DNA of 64,000 nucleotides. Source: Harmothoe impar. Lineage: Eukaryota; Annelida; Polychaeta; Phyllodocida; Polynoidae. Location of the stretch: positions 69,432,609 through 69,496,608 of the forward strand of contig OX381709.1 in NCBI GenBank assembly GCA_947462335.1, given 5' to 3'. Positions 47,483-59,514 of the stretch are shown here, piece after piece; within the stretch, counting starts at the first letter, position 1, and every line of letters starts with the position of its first letter. Made by a program: the position numbers and the translations under genes. The notes beneath the pieces are model-generated. The model was not told the DNA's origin. It ran no database searches and saw nothing but the letters and a program-made list of their open reading frames with translations.

Positions 47483-48554
47483 TCCTCCTCCTCATTATCA
47501 GAGATGGTTCATCATCCACACTCATCAAGGTTGGTGCTGCTTCCTCACTCTCTGACAATCTACCGGTCTCGCTCTCTGTCGATCTATCTTCCTCGATGAC
47601 ACTTGTGTCAGAGTTGGGTTCATCTTTATTTGTGTGGTAAATGATTTCATCCTTGAGGAACTCCCTGTCCCCCTCCTCTCTCTGTACCCTCCTCGGCGAC
47701 GTACACAAGGAGAGCAGTGCCCATTCATCCTGCCTAGAGAGGGCTTGTCCTTCTAGCACCAACCTTGACCACTTTCTGCTTTCATCAATTGCACTTAGGA
47801 CAACCCGCGGTGTGTTATAAAGCTTTCTCAACCCTCTGAGATTGTTCTTGACAGTCTTTGGTTCGGTCCGTGCATAGTACCCCCGACATTTGTAGAAATT
47901 GGAAAAGGCGATCTCCGCGTTCCACTCGCTTCCGGTGCCGAGCAACTTGGGTAGTTTGTCGCTGAGCAGGTTGGCACATTGGGAGCAGGGTGAGTAGTTC
48001 ATGGCCACCTCACATCGGTACCCACCACGTTTATACACTGCACCGTGGTCATACATCCACAAGTGAAGACCATTTAGCAGGTTAACCTCAGCGTGAACTC
48101 CCTGGAATGAGTAGAAGTTCTCTGTGAAGAGTAGCTCACCTGCCTGCAAACTGAAGAGCTTTAGGATGGCAATCGTCTGGCGCGGCCACCCAAAGTCATC
48201 GTAGTCATGACTGATGATGAAATGCTCTTCTATTTCAAAGCCTGTCAACCTTGGTCCATAAGTGATAACATTCCCATGGTTTCTGTCATATTGGGGGTGT
48301 GTAGACTTCGAAAAGCAATCTAGTTCTGGTCGCAATTCATACCTTTGTGCCGACCTTGGTATTGTCCCTCCTGACGTCGGTATAACGTCCCTCCTGCCTG
48401 CCTCCCAAGTGGCCTGCTTCCCCTGTACCTCACCAGGCGCCGCTGACAGTCCCGTCACCCCACCACCAGAGACATCTAGCGGACTGAGCGGGGACCTGGT
48501 GACAACGCCGCGGCCTCCTCCCCAGGTGTTATCCGGGGTGTTATCTAGCTCCAT
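47475..48554 (-). CDS. AID/APOBEC-like cytidine deaminase, copy 1
   Basis: Zinc-dependent deaminases of this family convert cytosine to uracil in single-stranded DNA or RNA. Relatives in lancelets and urchins have been proposed as innate immune factors. The single open frame gives 359 residues. A poorly conserved N-terminus (1-105) leads into the core: YSFQGVHAEVNLL with zinc ligand H154 and catalytic E156, then MNYSPCSQC with ligands C190 and C193, then EIAFSNFYKCRGYYA and LRGLRKLYNTPRVVLSAI. The latter matches the GLRRL region after the active site in vertebrate AID. SPCxxC and the HxE-x33-C spacing favour AID/APOBEC over plain cytidine deaminase. No intron is visible. The C-terminus ends RRRKL after a probable frameshift. 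The ATG at 48,554 is the first in frame. Confidence 0.87.
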   Translation of the reverse strand: MELDNTPDNTWGGGRGVVTRSPLSPLDVSGGGVTGLSAAPGEVQGKQATWEAGRRDVIPTSGGTIPRSAQRYELRPELDCFSKSTHPQYDRNHGNVITYGPRLTGFEIEEHFIISHDYDDFGWPRQTIAILKLFSLQAGELLFTENFYSFQGVHAEVNLLNGLHLWMYDHGAVYKRGGYRCEVAMNYSPCSQCANLLSDKLPKLLGTGSEWNAEIAFSNFYKCRGYYARTEPKTVKNNLRGLRKLYNTPRVVLSAIDESRKWSRLVLEGQALSRQDEWALLSLCTSPRRVQREEGDREFLKDEIIYHTNKDEPNSDTSVIEEDRSTESETGRLSESEEAAPTLMSVDDEPSLIMRRRKL

Positions 48555-48720
48555 GCTCCTAGCATAAAAGTGGTCCTCCCTCTGGTCCGGCCTCTGGTGT
48601 ATATGGTGAAGTGGGCGAAGTTGTATGAGATTGTGTGCAGGTGACGCTACTCACGCTCCGTGACGACGTGCTCTCTATGGTGACCCACTGACGACTGATC
48701 CATGTCGCCGTATGCAACTG

Positions 48721-48730
48721 TTTATATGGT
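48721..48730 (-). promoter_or_regulatory. TATA box of deaminase copy 1
   Basis: ACCATATAAA on the minus strand lies about 170 bases before the copy 1 start codon. Copy 2 has CATATAAA at the corresponding place. Transcription would begin near 48,697. Confidence 0.5.
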
Positions 48731-48756
48731 ATACGATTGCACAACACGATGCAATT

Positions 48757-49160
<404 letters not shown>

Positions 49161-49199
49161 TATCTCTATATATATACACATATAAATTCGGGATGAGAT

Positions 49200-50970
49200 T
49201 ATATCATGCGTACATATGTGTATTATTACAAAGTGGTAATAGAGGCCAATAGAGACAGGTTGAGACATGGAAACGTGCAGTCCTTGACAACAACTTACCC
49301 CGGTTTATCATATTGACTGTACAAATAGTTAAATGCATGTATCAGACCCCTCATCATTATTTTGCGTTATTATTCAAATTTTGCCCCTTCCCACGAGCAA
49401 GATGGTGTGACCCATTTGGTAAGAGTTGACCATATACATTGTATGCTATACTGTAATAAAGGATGCTACATAAGGCTATTCAAAGAAGGAAAGTGGTTTC
49501 TCATCACCCGGATCTGAAGAATATGACGAGGGAGGCTTTTTTGTCATCCACGCGTTAAAATGTATAAGATAATAATGTTTTTCATGATCAAAATTCTCAT
49601 TTTTATTATATAGTATTTGAGAACTTATTGATCTTTAAGACTTACCCAACCTCCTACCCCCTCTACATATCACCCTTCCCTCCCCCCCCCCCCCCCCCCC
49701 CCCCACACACACACCGACACACACTAATCCTCAAGTTGCACATCCTGAGCCGTCTTCTCACTCGCCTTTCACCGACTCCACAACTCTCTAATTTTTCACC
49801 CACCCACCCACTCCTCAAATTCAATATTCAATATCATGCATTATCATCATAAATATTTCAAATAGGCGTCTAATATTACATTTTCTACATTTAATGTTTT
49901 ACGTATATTATATTTCAACTCAACATACTCTGTGTTTTATCAAATCAATCATAAAACCTCATGAATACGACATGGCATGGACATTTCTTCAATTCGATAT
50001 GCAACATGAGCTCCCCCTCCCCCCATCTAGACCCCTACTATATATATACACGTGGGAGGCAGCGCTCATCGATTTTATTAAGCTTTATAATTATTGACCA
50101 ACTAGTATTAGCTAAATGGGTGATAACCCAGCTAATAAAAAAAACTTTACGTCAATATAACGTTCTAAAACATTTTGTTTACTGGGAGAAGTAGGTGTCG
50201 ATAGTGGTCCGCAGAAGTATACCATGGTAACCAGAATGACCTTTAAAGTAGGCCTACATGTGCTTAGCTATGCATGTTTATTTTATCGAGATATAAAACC
50301 AAACCACTGAACTTGTATAAAGATGACGTCTTTATTCATTCAAGCCTATGTACACATGAGACCCTAAAACCTAGCCAATTGTACCATAACCTTTATAACT
50401 TTCAGTAAGTTGACAATTGCATTACCATGACTGTTGGCGTCGATTCTCATTTTACATTTAGAATCCTTCCAAGTGGCACAGAACATAGAGTCAACATTGA
50501 TAAATAGTTCTCAATATTGATTCAACGTTGAACTGAATTTTGTGCCCCCTGGGATGGACTAGTGGGAAATTTCTCCCAAACCACCATACTACTCTCTCAA
50601 AAATTACAAATCAAATGGTTAATCATACCAACCAGAATAGTACGCCAAAAAAGTATTCTTACCTCCAACACTTTGTCCCCACACTGTTTTCAGCCATACC
50701 TATGATACAGCTCTCCTCGTTAACAGACAGCATCACCTTGTCCGTTAAAGCTATAATACACATGTACCTCAGATACATTTTCCTTCTCTCGATCTCTGAT
50801 GATTATAAACCTCTTTACCTCTCATAATATCATCTTTTTTTTCTGGCGAGGAACGGGTCTCATATACAGCGCAAGCTATTGATTTCAGCTATTCTTCTGC
50901 TGGTGGGAAGGAAGTAATTTGACGTTTAGTGCTGATTACAAAGTTAAGGTGGCAGTACTGAATCGCCCAT
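49200..50970. other. spacer between the two deaminase genes
   Basis: Apart from poly-C and CA runs at 49,681-49,715 and the 60-bp MITE at 50,128, nothing is recognised. No remnant of a third deaminase is seen here. Confidence 0.5.
50128..50187. repeat. 60-bp MITE of the CCCAG/AACGTT family
   Basis: It runs from CCCAGCTAATAAAAAAAAC to CATTTTGTTTACTGGG, with TTTACGTCAATATAACGTTC inside. These are the ends and centre of the elements at 2908 and 6507 with most of the interior missing, in reverse direction. Confidence 0.7.
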
Positions 50971-50974
50971 CTTC

Positions 50975-52072
50975 CTAACTCTCTGAAGTGGGCCCATCTT
51001 CCTCGCTGTCTGAAGTGGGCCCATCTTCCTCGCTCTCTGATTTGGGCCCATCTTCCTCGCTGTCTGAAGTGGGCCCATCTTCCTCGCTCTCTGATTTGGG
51101 CCCATCTACCTCGCTCTCGGAAGGGGGCCCATCTTCCTCGCTCTCCGAAGTGGACTCATCTTCCTCGTTCTCTCGGGGAGGTACATTTCTATTTGTGTGG
51201 ATTATATTTTTGAAGAACTCCCTGTCCTCTAACTCCCGGTATACCCTGCTGGGTGACATACAGACTGTGAGCAGTGCACGTGTATCTTCCTCGGGGTCTT
51301 GCCAACACAGGTCTTGTCCTGCCAGCACCAACCTCTCCCACTGTGCCTCATTATGGATTGGACTCAGCATGATGCCAGGTGTGTTATGAAGCTCACGTAA
51401 CCCTCTTAGGGTGTCCTCCACCATTGTTGGCTGGGTCCGTGCATAGTACCCACGACATTTGTAGAAATTGGAAAAGGCGATCTCCGCGTTCCACTCACTT
51501 CCGCTGCCGAGCAACTCAGGTAGTTTGTCGCTGAGCAGGTTGGCACATTGGGAGCAGGGTGAGTAGTTCATGGCCACCTCACATCGGTACCCACCGTGTT
51601 TGTACACTGCACCGTGGTCATCCAGCCACAACTGGAGACCATTCAGGAGGCTAACCTCCGCATGAACTCCCTGGAATGAGTAGAAGTTTTCCATGTAGAG
51701 TAGCTCATTCCCCTGTAGACTGAAGAGCCTCAGTATGGCGATGGTCTGGCGCGGCCAACCAGGGAACCAACCAAAGTCATCATAACTGCGGCTGATGATA
51801 AAGTTGTCTTTTATCTCTCCGGGTGTCAACCCACCTGGGCCATAAAATGTGCAATTCACAGAGCTTCTGGTATATGGGGAGTGTGCAGTCCGTGGGAGTT
51901 CACCTAGTTCCTGTCGGGAGTCGCACCTTGGGCCTACTGATCGTGCGGCGCCGGTACAAGGTGCCTCCATGTACGAAGCCTGCTTACCGCGCGTAACGGC
52001 GCGTGAGGTTTCTGGTAGACTGGACGCGACGCGCGGTGACGATGTGCTCGGGACCCGGGAGCTGCTCGACAT
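50975..52072 (-). CDS. AID/APOBEC-like cytidine deaminase, copy 2
   Basis: The frame gives 365 residues from ATG 52,072 (MSSSSRVPSTSS). Thirteen further in-frame codons run up to a GTG at 52,111, but no ATG lies there, and the TATA box at 52,131 would put the transcript start near 52,105. The core is nearly identical to copy 1 (YSFQGVHAEVSLL with H137 and E139; MNYSPCSQC with C173 and C176; EIAFSNFYKCRGYYA). Relative to copy 1 it has an extra FPGW before WPRQTIAIL. The Ser/Thr-rich N-terminus is unlike copy 1. The tail (from about residue 305) is acidic and ends in six 9-residue units of the type SESEEDGPT. The distance to copy 1 is 2.4 kb in the same orientation, which suggests tandem duplication. 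Confidence 0.88.
   Translation of the reverse strand: MSSSSRVPSTSSPRVASSLPETSRAVTRGKQASYMEAPCTGAARSVGPRCDSRQELGELPRTAHSPYTRSSVNCTFYGPGGLTPGEIKDNFIISRSYDDFGWFPGWPRQTIAILRLFSLQGNELLYMENFYSFQGVHAEVSLLNGLQLWLDDHGAVYKHGGYRCEVAMNYSPCSQCANLLSDKLPELLGSGSEWNAEIAFSNFYKCRGYYARTQPTMVEDTLRGLRELHNTPGIMLSPIHNEAQWERLVLAGQDLCWQDPEEDTRALLTVCMSPSRVYRELEDREFFKNIIHTNRNVPPRENEEDESTSESEEDGPPSESEVDGPKSESEEDGPTSDSEEDGPKSESEEDGPTSDSEEDGPTSES
50987..51148 (-). repeat. six 27-bp coding repeats in the deaminase copy 2 tail
   Basis: Six units encode SESEEDGPP, SESEVDGPK, SESEEDGPT, SDSEEDGPK, SESEEDGPT and SDSEEDGPT, followed by SES and stop. DNA units are almost identical, so the array is young. The Ser-x-x-Glu/Asp pattern fits casein kinase 2 target sites (inference). 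Confidence 0.85.
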
Positions 52073-52130
52073 GGTAACCTGGGGACGACTATGGAGAGAC
52101 GACTGACTCACATCTCCTCACCACTCTCTA

Positions 52131-52139
52131 TTTTATATG
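52131..52139 (-). promoter_or_regulatory. TATA box of deaminase copy 2
   Basis: CATATAAAA on the minus strand lies about 60 bases before the ATG at 52,072. A transcript start near 52,105 leaves a leader of about 33 bases. Confidence 0.5.
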
Positions 52140-53840
52140 ATTGCTGGATCAGTAGCATCACATAAAACGTTTGCACAACGTGATGAGTGTACAACGTTTG
52201 TAAAACGTTGAGAAATAAAATAACAGAGGGATCAAACGAGGGATCAACCCACTGCCCCTGTTTATATAACATTGGATCCAGTGTCAAGGGTGTGTATCCG
52301 TTACTTAGATAAGCCAACATGATCCGGGCTTTTTATTTGCAAGTGTGAATCATTTTAGGCATTTATCTTTGAATAGCCCGTGTTAAAACAACCTTTTTGT
52401 TATCTGTTTGAAAATAAATATTTTTAACCCTTTATAGTACCATGGCACATTCTGTCCGTCTAGAAATGAGACACTGCCATGATACATGCAACAGTACATG
52501 TGCGTGGGGGACATGTCTGACCACCGCGGGACCCTATCAGTGTCTCCATGGTAACTAAGATAAGAGCCATGGTAACCATGATAAAACACTGTAGTGTTTT
52601 CTGGGTGTAGTCACAGCCTGTCTAAGGTCCGCACAGTGATTTGATGTGTTGTGCCCTTTGCCCTCATACTCATAGTGATTGCATAGCTATGGTGGGTATT
52701 CAAAGAATTGAATTAGGTACGACAAATGTTGCAATTAGGCATGCCGCCGTTCTGAAAGGTTTATGGATCAAAGGTTTGAGGTATCTTGGATCAACATTCT
52801 GGTTGTGTGAACAATAATAGATCTTATACATGTACATATGCTATGAACCAGGTATATATTATCTTAAAACAAGAGATGAATCCATCTTAGGGTTCTCCCT
52901 TCGTTCGGATACGGCCATATTTAGCCACTAGCGGCTAATGTAAGATAATGTATGCAACTGGAGTTTGGGTCTGGACCCTCCACAGAGAGTATAGTCCTGG
53001 TGATCTCTGTCTCGGAATGGGCCTACCTGACATGATAGTGTTTGTTTATAATGCTCCAGATGGCGACACTGTGTCACAGGAAGGTGGATAAGAATACCAG
53101 GGGATAGTAAATGTTCCTCCAAACAGAAGACTGAGAAGTCACGAATGACACAAGTTAGAAACGTGTGTATTTCCCCGGAAAATCACAAGCTGTAGGCTAT
53201 ACACAAGATAGACGTGGGAGATTCTCGGGAACAGTGAACCTTCCTAGTGATGTGTATTTCCCAAGTTTTACTTGTGCAAATAACCAGAAATTCTACAAGG
53301 AGGATGAATATGTATTTCTCGAGTTTCACTACAAGAAATGACATGGAATATGACATAAGAAAATTTCCAAATGACGTTCAAGAAACGTTCTAAAATTCTC
53401 GATTTTTGACACAGATACACATAAGTGTCCATCAACTGTTAGTCCTCTCAATTACATGAAGTTAAAACTACAAGGTATGCCTTTACGAAAGGAGACTCAA
53501 CGTCTGGCAGATGAAGCAGGGACTTATTGTTCTAGTCTGAACGATCCAAATGGTGTAAAAAAAACAACGATTGCCTACCGATACTTCATTAACCGAACTA
53601 TTATACTGCCTTACACATCAGGGGATCGGAGGTCTGGCTATATTTGATGATTTGTGATATCCAGAACACTGCTTTGTTCTGTCCTCAAATCGGTTTTGGG
53701 GTCAACAAAAAATCACAACATATATAGATAGCCTATAGCTACTGATATAATGTACCTTGTCCTATATATACATGTAGATGAGTCTTAAGTCTGTACTTGC
53801 CCGGAGTGCTCGCGACTTACATGGCTGGTCCGTGTCCCTA
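52140..53840. other. upstream of deaminase copy 2, no gene recognised
   Basis: It holds AACGTTTG words at 52,165-52,212, and three CCATGGTAAC-like sites at about 52,546, 52,568 and (reverse) 52,440. Open frames such as 52,928-53,122 minus show no domain. Confidence 0.4.
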
Positions 53841-53847
53841 CTCATTA

Positions 53848-54070
53848 CACCTTTAAGGGCCGCATGGTGTTTTAATCCTGTGGCTTTATTTCACTATGTC
53901 CTTAGTCGTCATGATGTGTGAATGAAGACGCCGTGATGCGGGTACACTCCCGAAGAGCCATCATGATGCGTGACTGCAGCCCTGGCGAGCAACTTGCCAG
54001 GGCTGCAGTCACGCATCATGACGACAAAGTTCATAGCACCTTAAAGCATTATGTGGTGCTTAAAGAGTTA
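53848..54070. repeat. palindromic foldback element, best copy
   Basis: The core 53,962-54,020 is a hairpin with 28-nt arms (CATGATGCGTGACTGCAGCC and onward) that pair with a single mismatch around CAA. Outer arms (CTTTAAGGGCCGCATGGTG to CTTAGTCGTCATGATG, against CATCATGACGACAAAG to GGTGCTTAAAG) extend the pairing to about 220 bp. Related copies lie at 20,635, 31,125, 35,945, 54,660, 59,515 and 60,990. Confidence 0.8.
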
Positions 54071-54659
54071 AGTACAAGACACAGAGAGGGGACATCAAAG
54101 CTGGATTACCACTACGGCTGATGAGGCAGGAAACATTAAAGCACGCACCCCCCCCCCCAACCCATACCCCACGTCTCTATCACCCTGTATGTCTCCAGAC
54201 TCCATAATACTACCTGGATAAATGAACCCTTCACGTTATACCATGATTTTATCATCTACGGTTTTAGGAATCCGCCCCTGGGCACCCCGCCCCCAGATTT
54301 CTGCCGACCTGGAAATTCCCCTCCCCAGAATTCTCAATAAGAATGACATTATTCTGTAAACCATGTCGCAATACTTCAGCCAAACCAGAAAGACAATAAG
54401 TATCAAATACCACAGACTAAAATATGTGTAGGGCAATCAACATCCACGTGAACAGCTATGTAGAAAATAAGATCCGCGGCCCCGCATTCTGTCTACAAGG
54501 TTTACCATTATGTAAACATTGGTGGCCGGGTGGGCCAATGTGAAAGCTATAACACTTTAAATTAGTAATTTTATTGGACCTAAATATCTAGCTGCCCTAA
54601 ATATAACGTTTTCTATCAAGCCGTTTTCTATCAAAGATTGCACCAATACAGCCCTGCAA

Positions 54660-54835
54660 GGTGAGTAACCCACCGCTGCCGCATTCGTGCATCATGCTGA
54701 GCCCAATAAGGGGTGCATCAACCCCGTAGATGTATGACTCCAGCCCTGGGGAGTTACTTGCCAGGGCTGCATTAATGGATCATGACGACAAAGGGCACAT
54801 TGCATTCTTAAAATGGTTACACAGAGATACCTGTA
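54660..54835. repeat. palindromic GCCAGGGCTGC element, second clear copy
   Basis: GACTCCAGCCCTGGGGAGTTA, CTTGCCAGGGCTGCATTAAT and GGATCATGACGACAAAGGGC follow the same order as the copy at 53,848-54,070, with loss of exact pairing. Confidence 0.65.
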
Positions 54836-57254
54836 GAATTTGACGCGGAAGACTTCAAGTAGAAATGTTTAAACAAGGTCAGATGTTTTCTCTGACGACA
54901 TGAATAGTCTTTCCAAACAATCCTACATCATTCTGTTTCCTAGTTTTGTATTTATGCAGCATTGTGTGTTTCAATATCGCAGCGAACTATGATTTTAAAT
55001 CTTTAGGTCAGCATAGTGCCTTAAAGCTGGCATACAACCTCAGATATATAGAACGTTCACTTTCTGCATATTTATAAAGGGTCTCCTTAGTGCAGTGTAC
55101 TGGTAAGATCTCAATCAAATTTGTGGCTTTTAACTGTGCTAAATTCAAAGATAAAGATCAGAAAAGATAGAATGCTCCAACATTCTATTCAGCACTTAAT
55201 TACATCAACACGTTGGCGCCATCTGCAGTGTTACACCAGGAAATAGTAGACACTGTTGGTAAGATCAGCAATGAAGACTTTCAGGTAGCAGTCCACTCAG
55301 TGCTGCCACCTGATGTCACTTTTAACACTAAATTATCAAAGCCAACCAGAATATATATAGTAGTTAGAATTAGAGTCTTGTATTGCACATATTAAGAATC
55401 TCTTGCCAAAATAAATGACAGATTATAATAGGGAAATGGTTATCAATCAGCATGATACATATCTGTGGGTCTCAAATGACATGTGGCGCTCCATGCACAC
55501 AGGGCAGCCTTCAAGTCGTGTTCAGATTTTGCGCCCCATATACGGGTAGTCCACAAGTCCACGGAGAAAAGAAAAGGTGAGTACAGGCTGTTTCCAGAAC
55601 GACTTACCTGTTAAGGGGGGACCTAAGGGAGTCGCCTATAGGGGAGTCACGTAGTTCCCTGCTCGCATAAGGGAGTCACATAAGGACCAGGGCCCTAGAG
55701 AGATGAGTCATTCTGGAGGCAGTCTGGACTCCCCTTTGACTCTGTTTTCTTTTGTGTTGACATGTGGATCCCCATAAATGACGGCCTTCAAGTCGTGCCT
55801 GTGAGAGCAGGGTCTGTGATGTTTAAATGATTGCATATCAGGCGTATTAAGCCCCCTTCTAACGACACGATCGATACACGGTGGGAGCAGGCGGTATTAT
55901 AGGGGGCCAAGGACTCTATACTACACGCCATGGAGGTAGGGATGGGGGTATATAACTGGGTATTTCATGATTACATGATCTAAGCAAGGAGACGATGGTT
56001 CAGTATAATGGGCAGAAGCAAACGGGTCCTTCTGCACTAGATGGGCGGAGGTTCAGGACGGGTTGGAGAAGGGAGTACGGAGGAGGAGGGGGAATGGCAA
56101 GGGGTGCTGGTAAAATTAGGCAATATTGGCAAAGTTTCAGGTTAGCTGAGAATCTGGGGCATTCTAGGACAGAGGATTTGGGGAAAGGGTATGTAAGCCA
56201 AGGTTATGTGATGGGAAGGAATGAGAGGGGAAAATATAGAAACAGATATACACTGCTTGAAATGTCCCGTAAAAGAATAGAGATTGACTGGCAACTGTGT
56301 TTTTAAACAGACTCGCCATTATCATTATACATGCACTGACTATAAGAATGATTATAACTGTAGGAATACTCTTCAATATACTATGTATTATTCTGAAGCG
56401 ATGAATTAATTTAGAATTTACTAGAATTTTCCTCCATGTGTGATAAAGTCCCATGCCCAATTCATGAATACATCTCAGAGACTGGACTTTACAACCATTA
56501 TGAATTAGCCATGGCACTGAGAGGCATAAATAATCGTGGTCGCACATCATTTTAAAATTACAATCCATCAGGTTATTCTAGGATTGAGAGAAAGATAGAG
56601 ACATAAAGACAGAGAGAGATGGGAAGCCAGACAGAATAGAGAGGGACTGAGAAAGAGACGAGGGTAGAATAAATATGTTTGTGTGCGGGGAAGGTGTATA
56701 CCGAACACCTATGACCCTCAACAACGGGAACAGATGGATGCAAGGCGGCACAATCAGGGAGGGACACATGAAAAATAAGACAACTGGGAAGCCAGGCTGG
56801 GTATTCTGAGCCGGAGTGGCTTCGGTACTGCATGAGTGGTAGGTACGGCCACAGGGAGGGACACATGGTGTCTAGACGGGCAGTTTTGATATTATTTCTG
56901 ATATCCGTTGAGATATTATTGAAGGTAGACTGGAGGCAGATGCTGTAAACCGTCCTACAGCACCTAGTCACAAATAGGGATAGGTCCAGAGAAAAGCTGC
57001 GCCATCTTTGTTTTGGGTACGTCCCATGTTATAACACTCAAGTTGAATTCCATTGATTAATCATCGTTCTACAGAAACAAGAATAACAGATCATACATTC
57101 CAAACAAAAGTTATTCAAGTTTCATCTTCTATAGGTTTTGTTGTTGTTCATCTATTGCATTGTCAAAGTATTGCCATTGTAGATTGGATTCTATTGAAAT
57201 GGTAAAGGGGAGACATCTTGTGCCAAAAGTCTGAACTACTTCAGAGTTAAAGTA

Positions 57255-57430
57255 CAGTCGGCCTTCAATTCCTCGAATTTGGAAAATGCAACGAAAAATG
57301 TCTGAGGAAGCAAATTATCCGAGGAATTAAGTCCAAACATAATGGAACATGTAGGGGAGGTTGCCAGGCACCTGTCTGAGGAAGTAAGGGATCCGAGGTA
57401 GTAAATATTCGAGGAAGTGAGGGGTGACTG
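57255..57430. repeat. pogo/Tigger-like MITE flanked by TA
   Basis: CAGTCGGCCTTCAATTCCTC at the left and the complement of CAGTCACCCCTCACTTCCTC at the right form inverted ends about 25 bp long. The unit is 176 bp with TA on both sides. Interior words repeat CCGAGGAA and TCGAGGAA. The CAGT-type ends are usual for pogo-related elements. Confidence 0.7.
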
Positions 57431-57795
57431 TACAGATTATGTTCTACAAGTCATGATCTGACAAGCTCATGATGTATATTTGAAATAGGTGTAGTACAAC
57501 ATATTGAGAGTATACCGCTGATGTCAAATCTATCACGTCATTTACAGGCATGAATTTGATATAAAAATACATCAGTTTTCTATCCAACTACTGTATAAAA
57601 CCTGCAGGAAAGTGACGCTGTTGGTTTATATTCTCAATAATCCTAATTTATAATTCTCAGGAGATGAGGCGAAGATAAGACTTAATGAGAATGTGTTCAC
57701 ACCATGAATCGGTTCATGGCCCTACAAAAACCTTATACAACTGTACACATATGTCATGGGTTTAAAGCCATTACTTGTGCAAAATGTATCCCCTG

Positions 57796-58146
57796 CACTG
57801 TAAAAAAGAAAGTCATCAAAATAACGGTGATTCACTGGCAACAAAATGTATCATACACCTATTTCTTAATTCTGAATATTATCAGGTGATCAGGGTATTG
57901 TCAAACTTCTTATAACATTGAATTGTTAAATTGTCAAACATATAGGGAAATTAAAATGATTTCAACATGTTTGCCACACTTTAGGCCAAATTCTTTTTAA
58001 AAGTGTGTTTCAGGTTACCCGACCCTACCCTAAAAATTTGTATCCAATTTTGCCTGATATATATATTATGCTTTACTGTATTCCGAATAACGGTGAATCA
58101 CCGTTGAGTTTTACAGCGTAAACGGAACGTCTATTTTTTTACAGTG
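57796..58146. repeat. CACTGTAAAAAA-ended element, copy 2
   Basis: It begins CACTGTAAAAAAGAAAGTC and ends ATTTTTTTACAGTG, with ACGGTGATTCACTG inside, as in 45,985-46,763. It is about 350 bp, less than half the length of the other copy. Confidence 0.65.
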
Positions 58147-59514
58147 TGCCACTGACCATGTGTCTAGTTGCCATAAAGTTTCGATTCAGATTTACATGTG
58201 GGTGTAGTAATAAGATATTATGCTAAAATGTTAGACATCTGTCTGTTTTAATAAACAAATTTAAAAGATGTGTAGTTCTTATGCAGTCCTAAGAACAATC
58301 ATATTAGAGTGAAATTCAGAGTATAGTATAGCAGCGAGGAATGGGTACCTCTCCCCCATCCCCAACACACACCCTGATTTATACCTTAAGACGCACACCT
58401 GGTGCTGCGTTAGCTTTTCACCTGAATACCTGGCCGCAGAACTTACCTGGTGGGGAATACCCACATGCGGCCAACGCCTTACCCTGTATGGCATTGATTA
58501 GTATCTAAAGTCTACACGTTTAAAATGTAGACCCCTATTCAAAAGAAGGACTTGGGCTTCTTTTCAGCAAAGCAAATGTCGATCAATTTCATACTGAGAA
58601 ATTTAAAGCCATCAGAGGGTTTATTCATCCCAGTGATAACTAGGGTCATCATTCTGTCTACCCCAAGCTTCATGTTCTTTGATGTGAGACTTCATCTATG
58701 TGAAGACCCAGCATTTTCCCATATGATGAACCTAGTGATGAGCAAGTACTCACCAGGGAAACAATCACTGTGGTGACCAAAGTCATCATTCTTGATGAGT
58801 TTTTCCCCGATAGAATTTTCAGTGCATGTCAATTAGTGGAATGAAGGCAATAGATTTATGGGGATTGGACGTCATTTTTCACAGTTCAAACCATCCCATG
58901 TCACGATTTGTCACCTCGGAGATTATCATCAATGTATTGACCCTATTATGAACTTTATTCTACTGTTTATTCAACAGAAGTAATGATAACCAATATAATA
59001 CCCATTATCTCAAAAGTAAGGACAAAGTGCAAATTTACTTTATGTTTCTGAGACCTTACACACCTAACACCACCTCTGTCTCTATTTTATGGCAACGCTA
59101 GTCTATTGGACATGGATTTGAAGCTTGCAGCTAAAGGCATAACGTTGTCAGTCTCATCACTGTGTGTGAAACAAAAGCAGTTGTAGAAGTGACTCACTCG
59201 GCGTGGTCACATCAGGCGTTATGAGTCGCTCTGTGAGTCACTCATCTACAGACATGAGTCTGTATTTGTCAAGTCTGGTGAGCAGCTCCCAGTTGTAGAT
59301 CTACAGGGGGACATTCCCTATCTAGTGATAGATGAGCTGAGATGTAGGCTAAGTGGTAACCAAAACATATTACACGCGTTGCATGTCAGTAAAGAAATAA
59401 AACGATACACATAAAGCCATTCTACTTTGCTGTATTTTGTATCCCATTCCTTTATAAAGTCAATCATGTATCAAAAATCTGCAGATGCAATGTGTAAAAG
59501 CTAGGCTAACCCTG

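Noticed and set aside
51978..52111. GTG at 52,111 as the start of deaminase copy 2
   Set aside because: Not an ATG, and the TATA box at 52,131 places the transcript start at about 52,105, behind this codon.
56164..56971. Two frames of more than 130 residues on the minus strand
   Set aside because: No recognisable domain. They arise from GAGAGA/GGGA-rich DNA read on the opposite strand.
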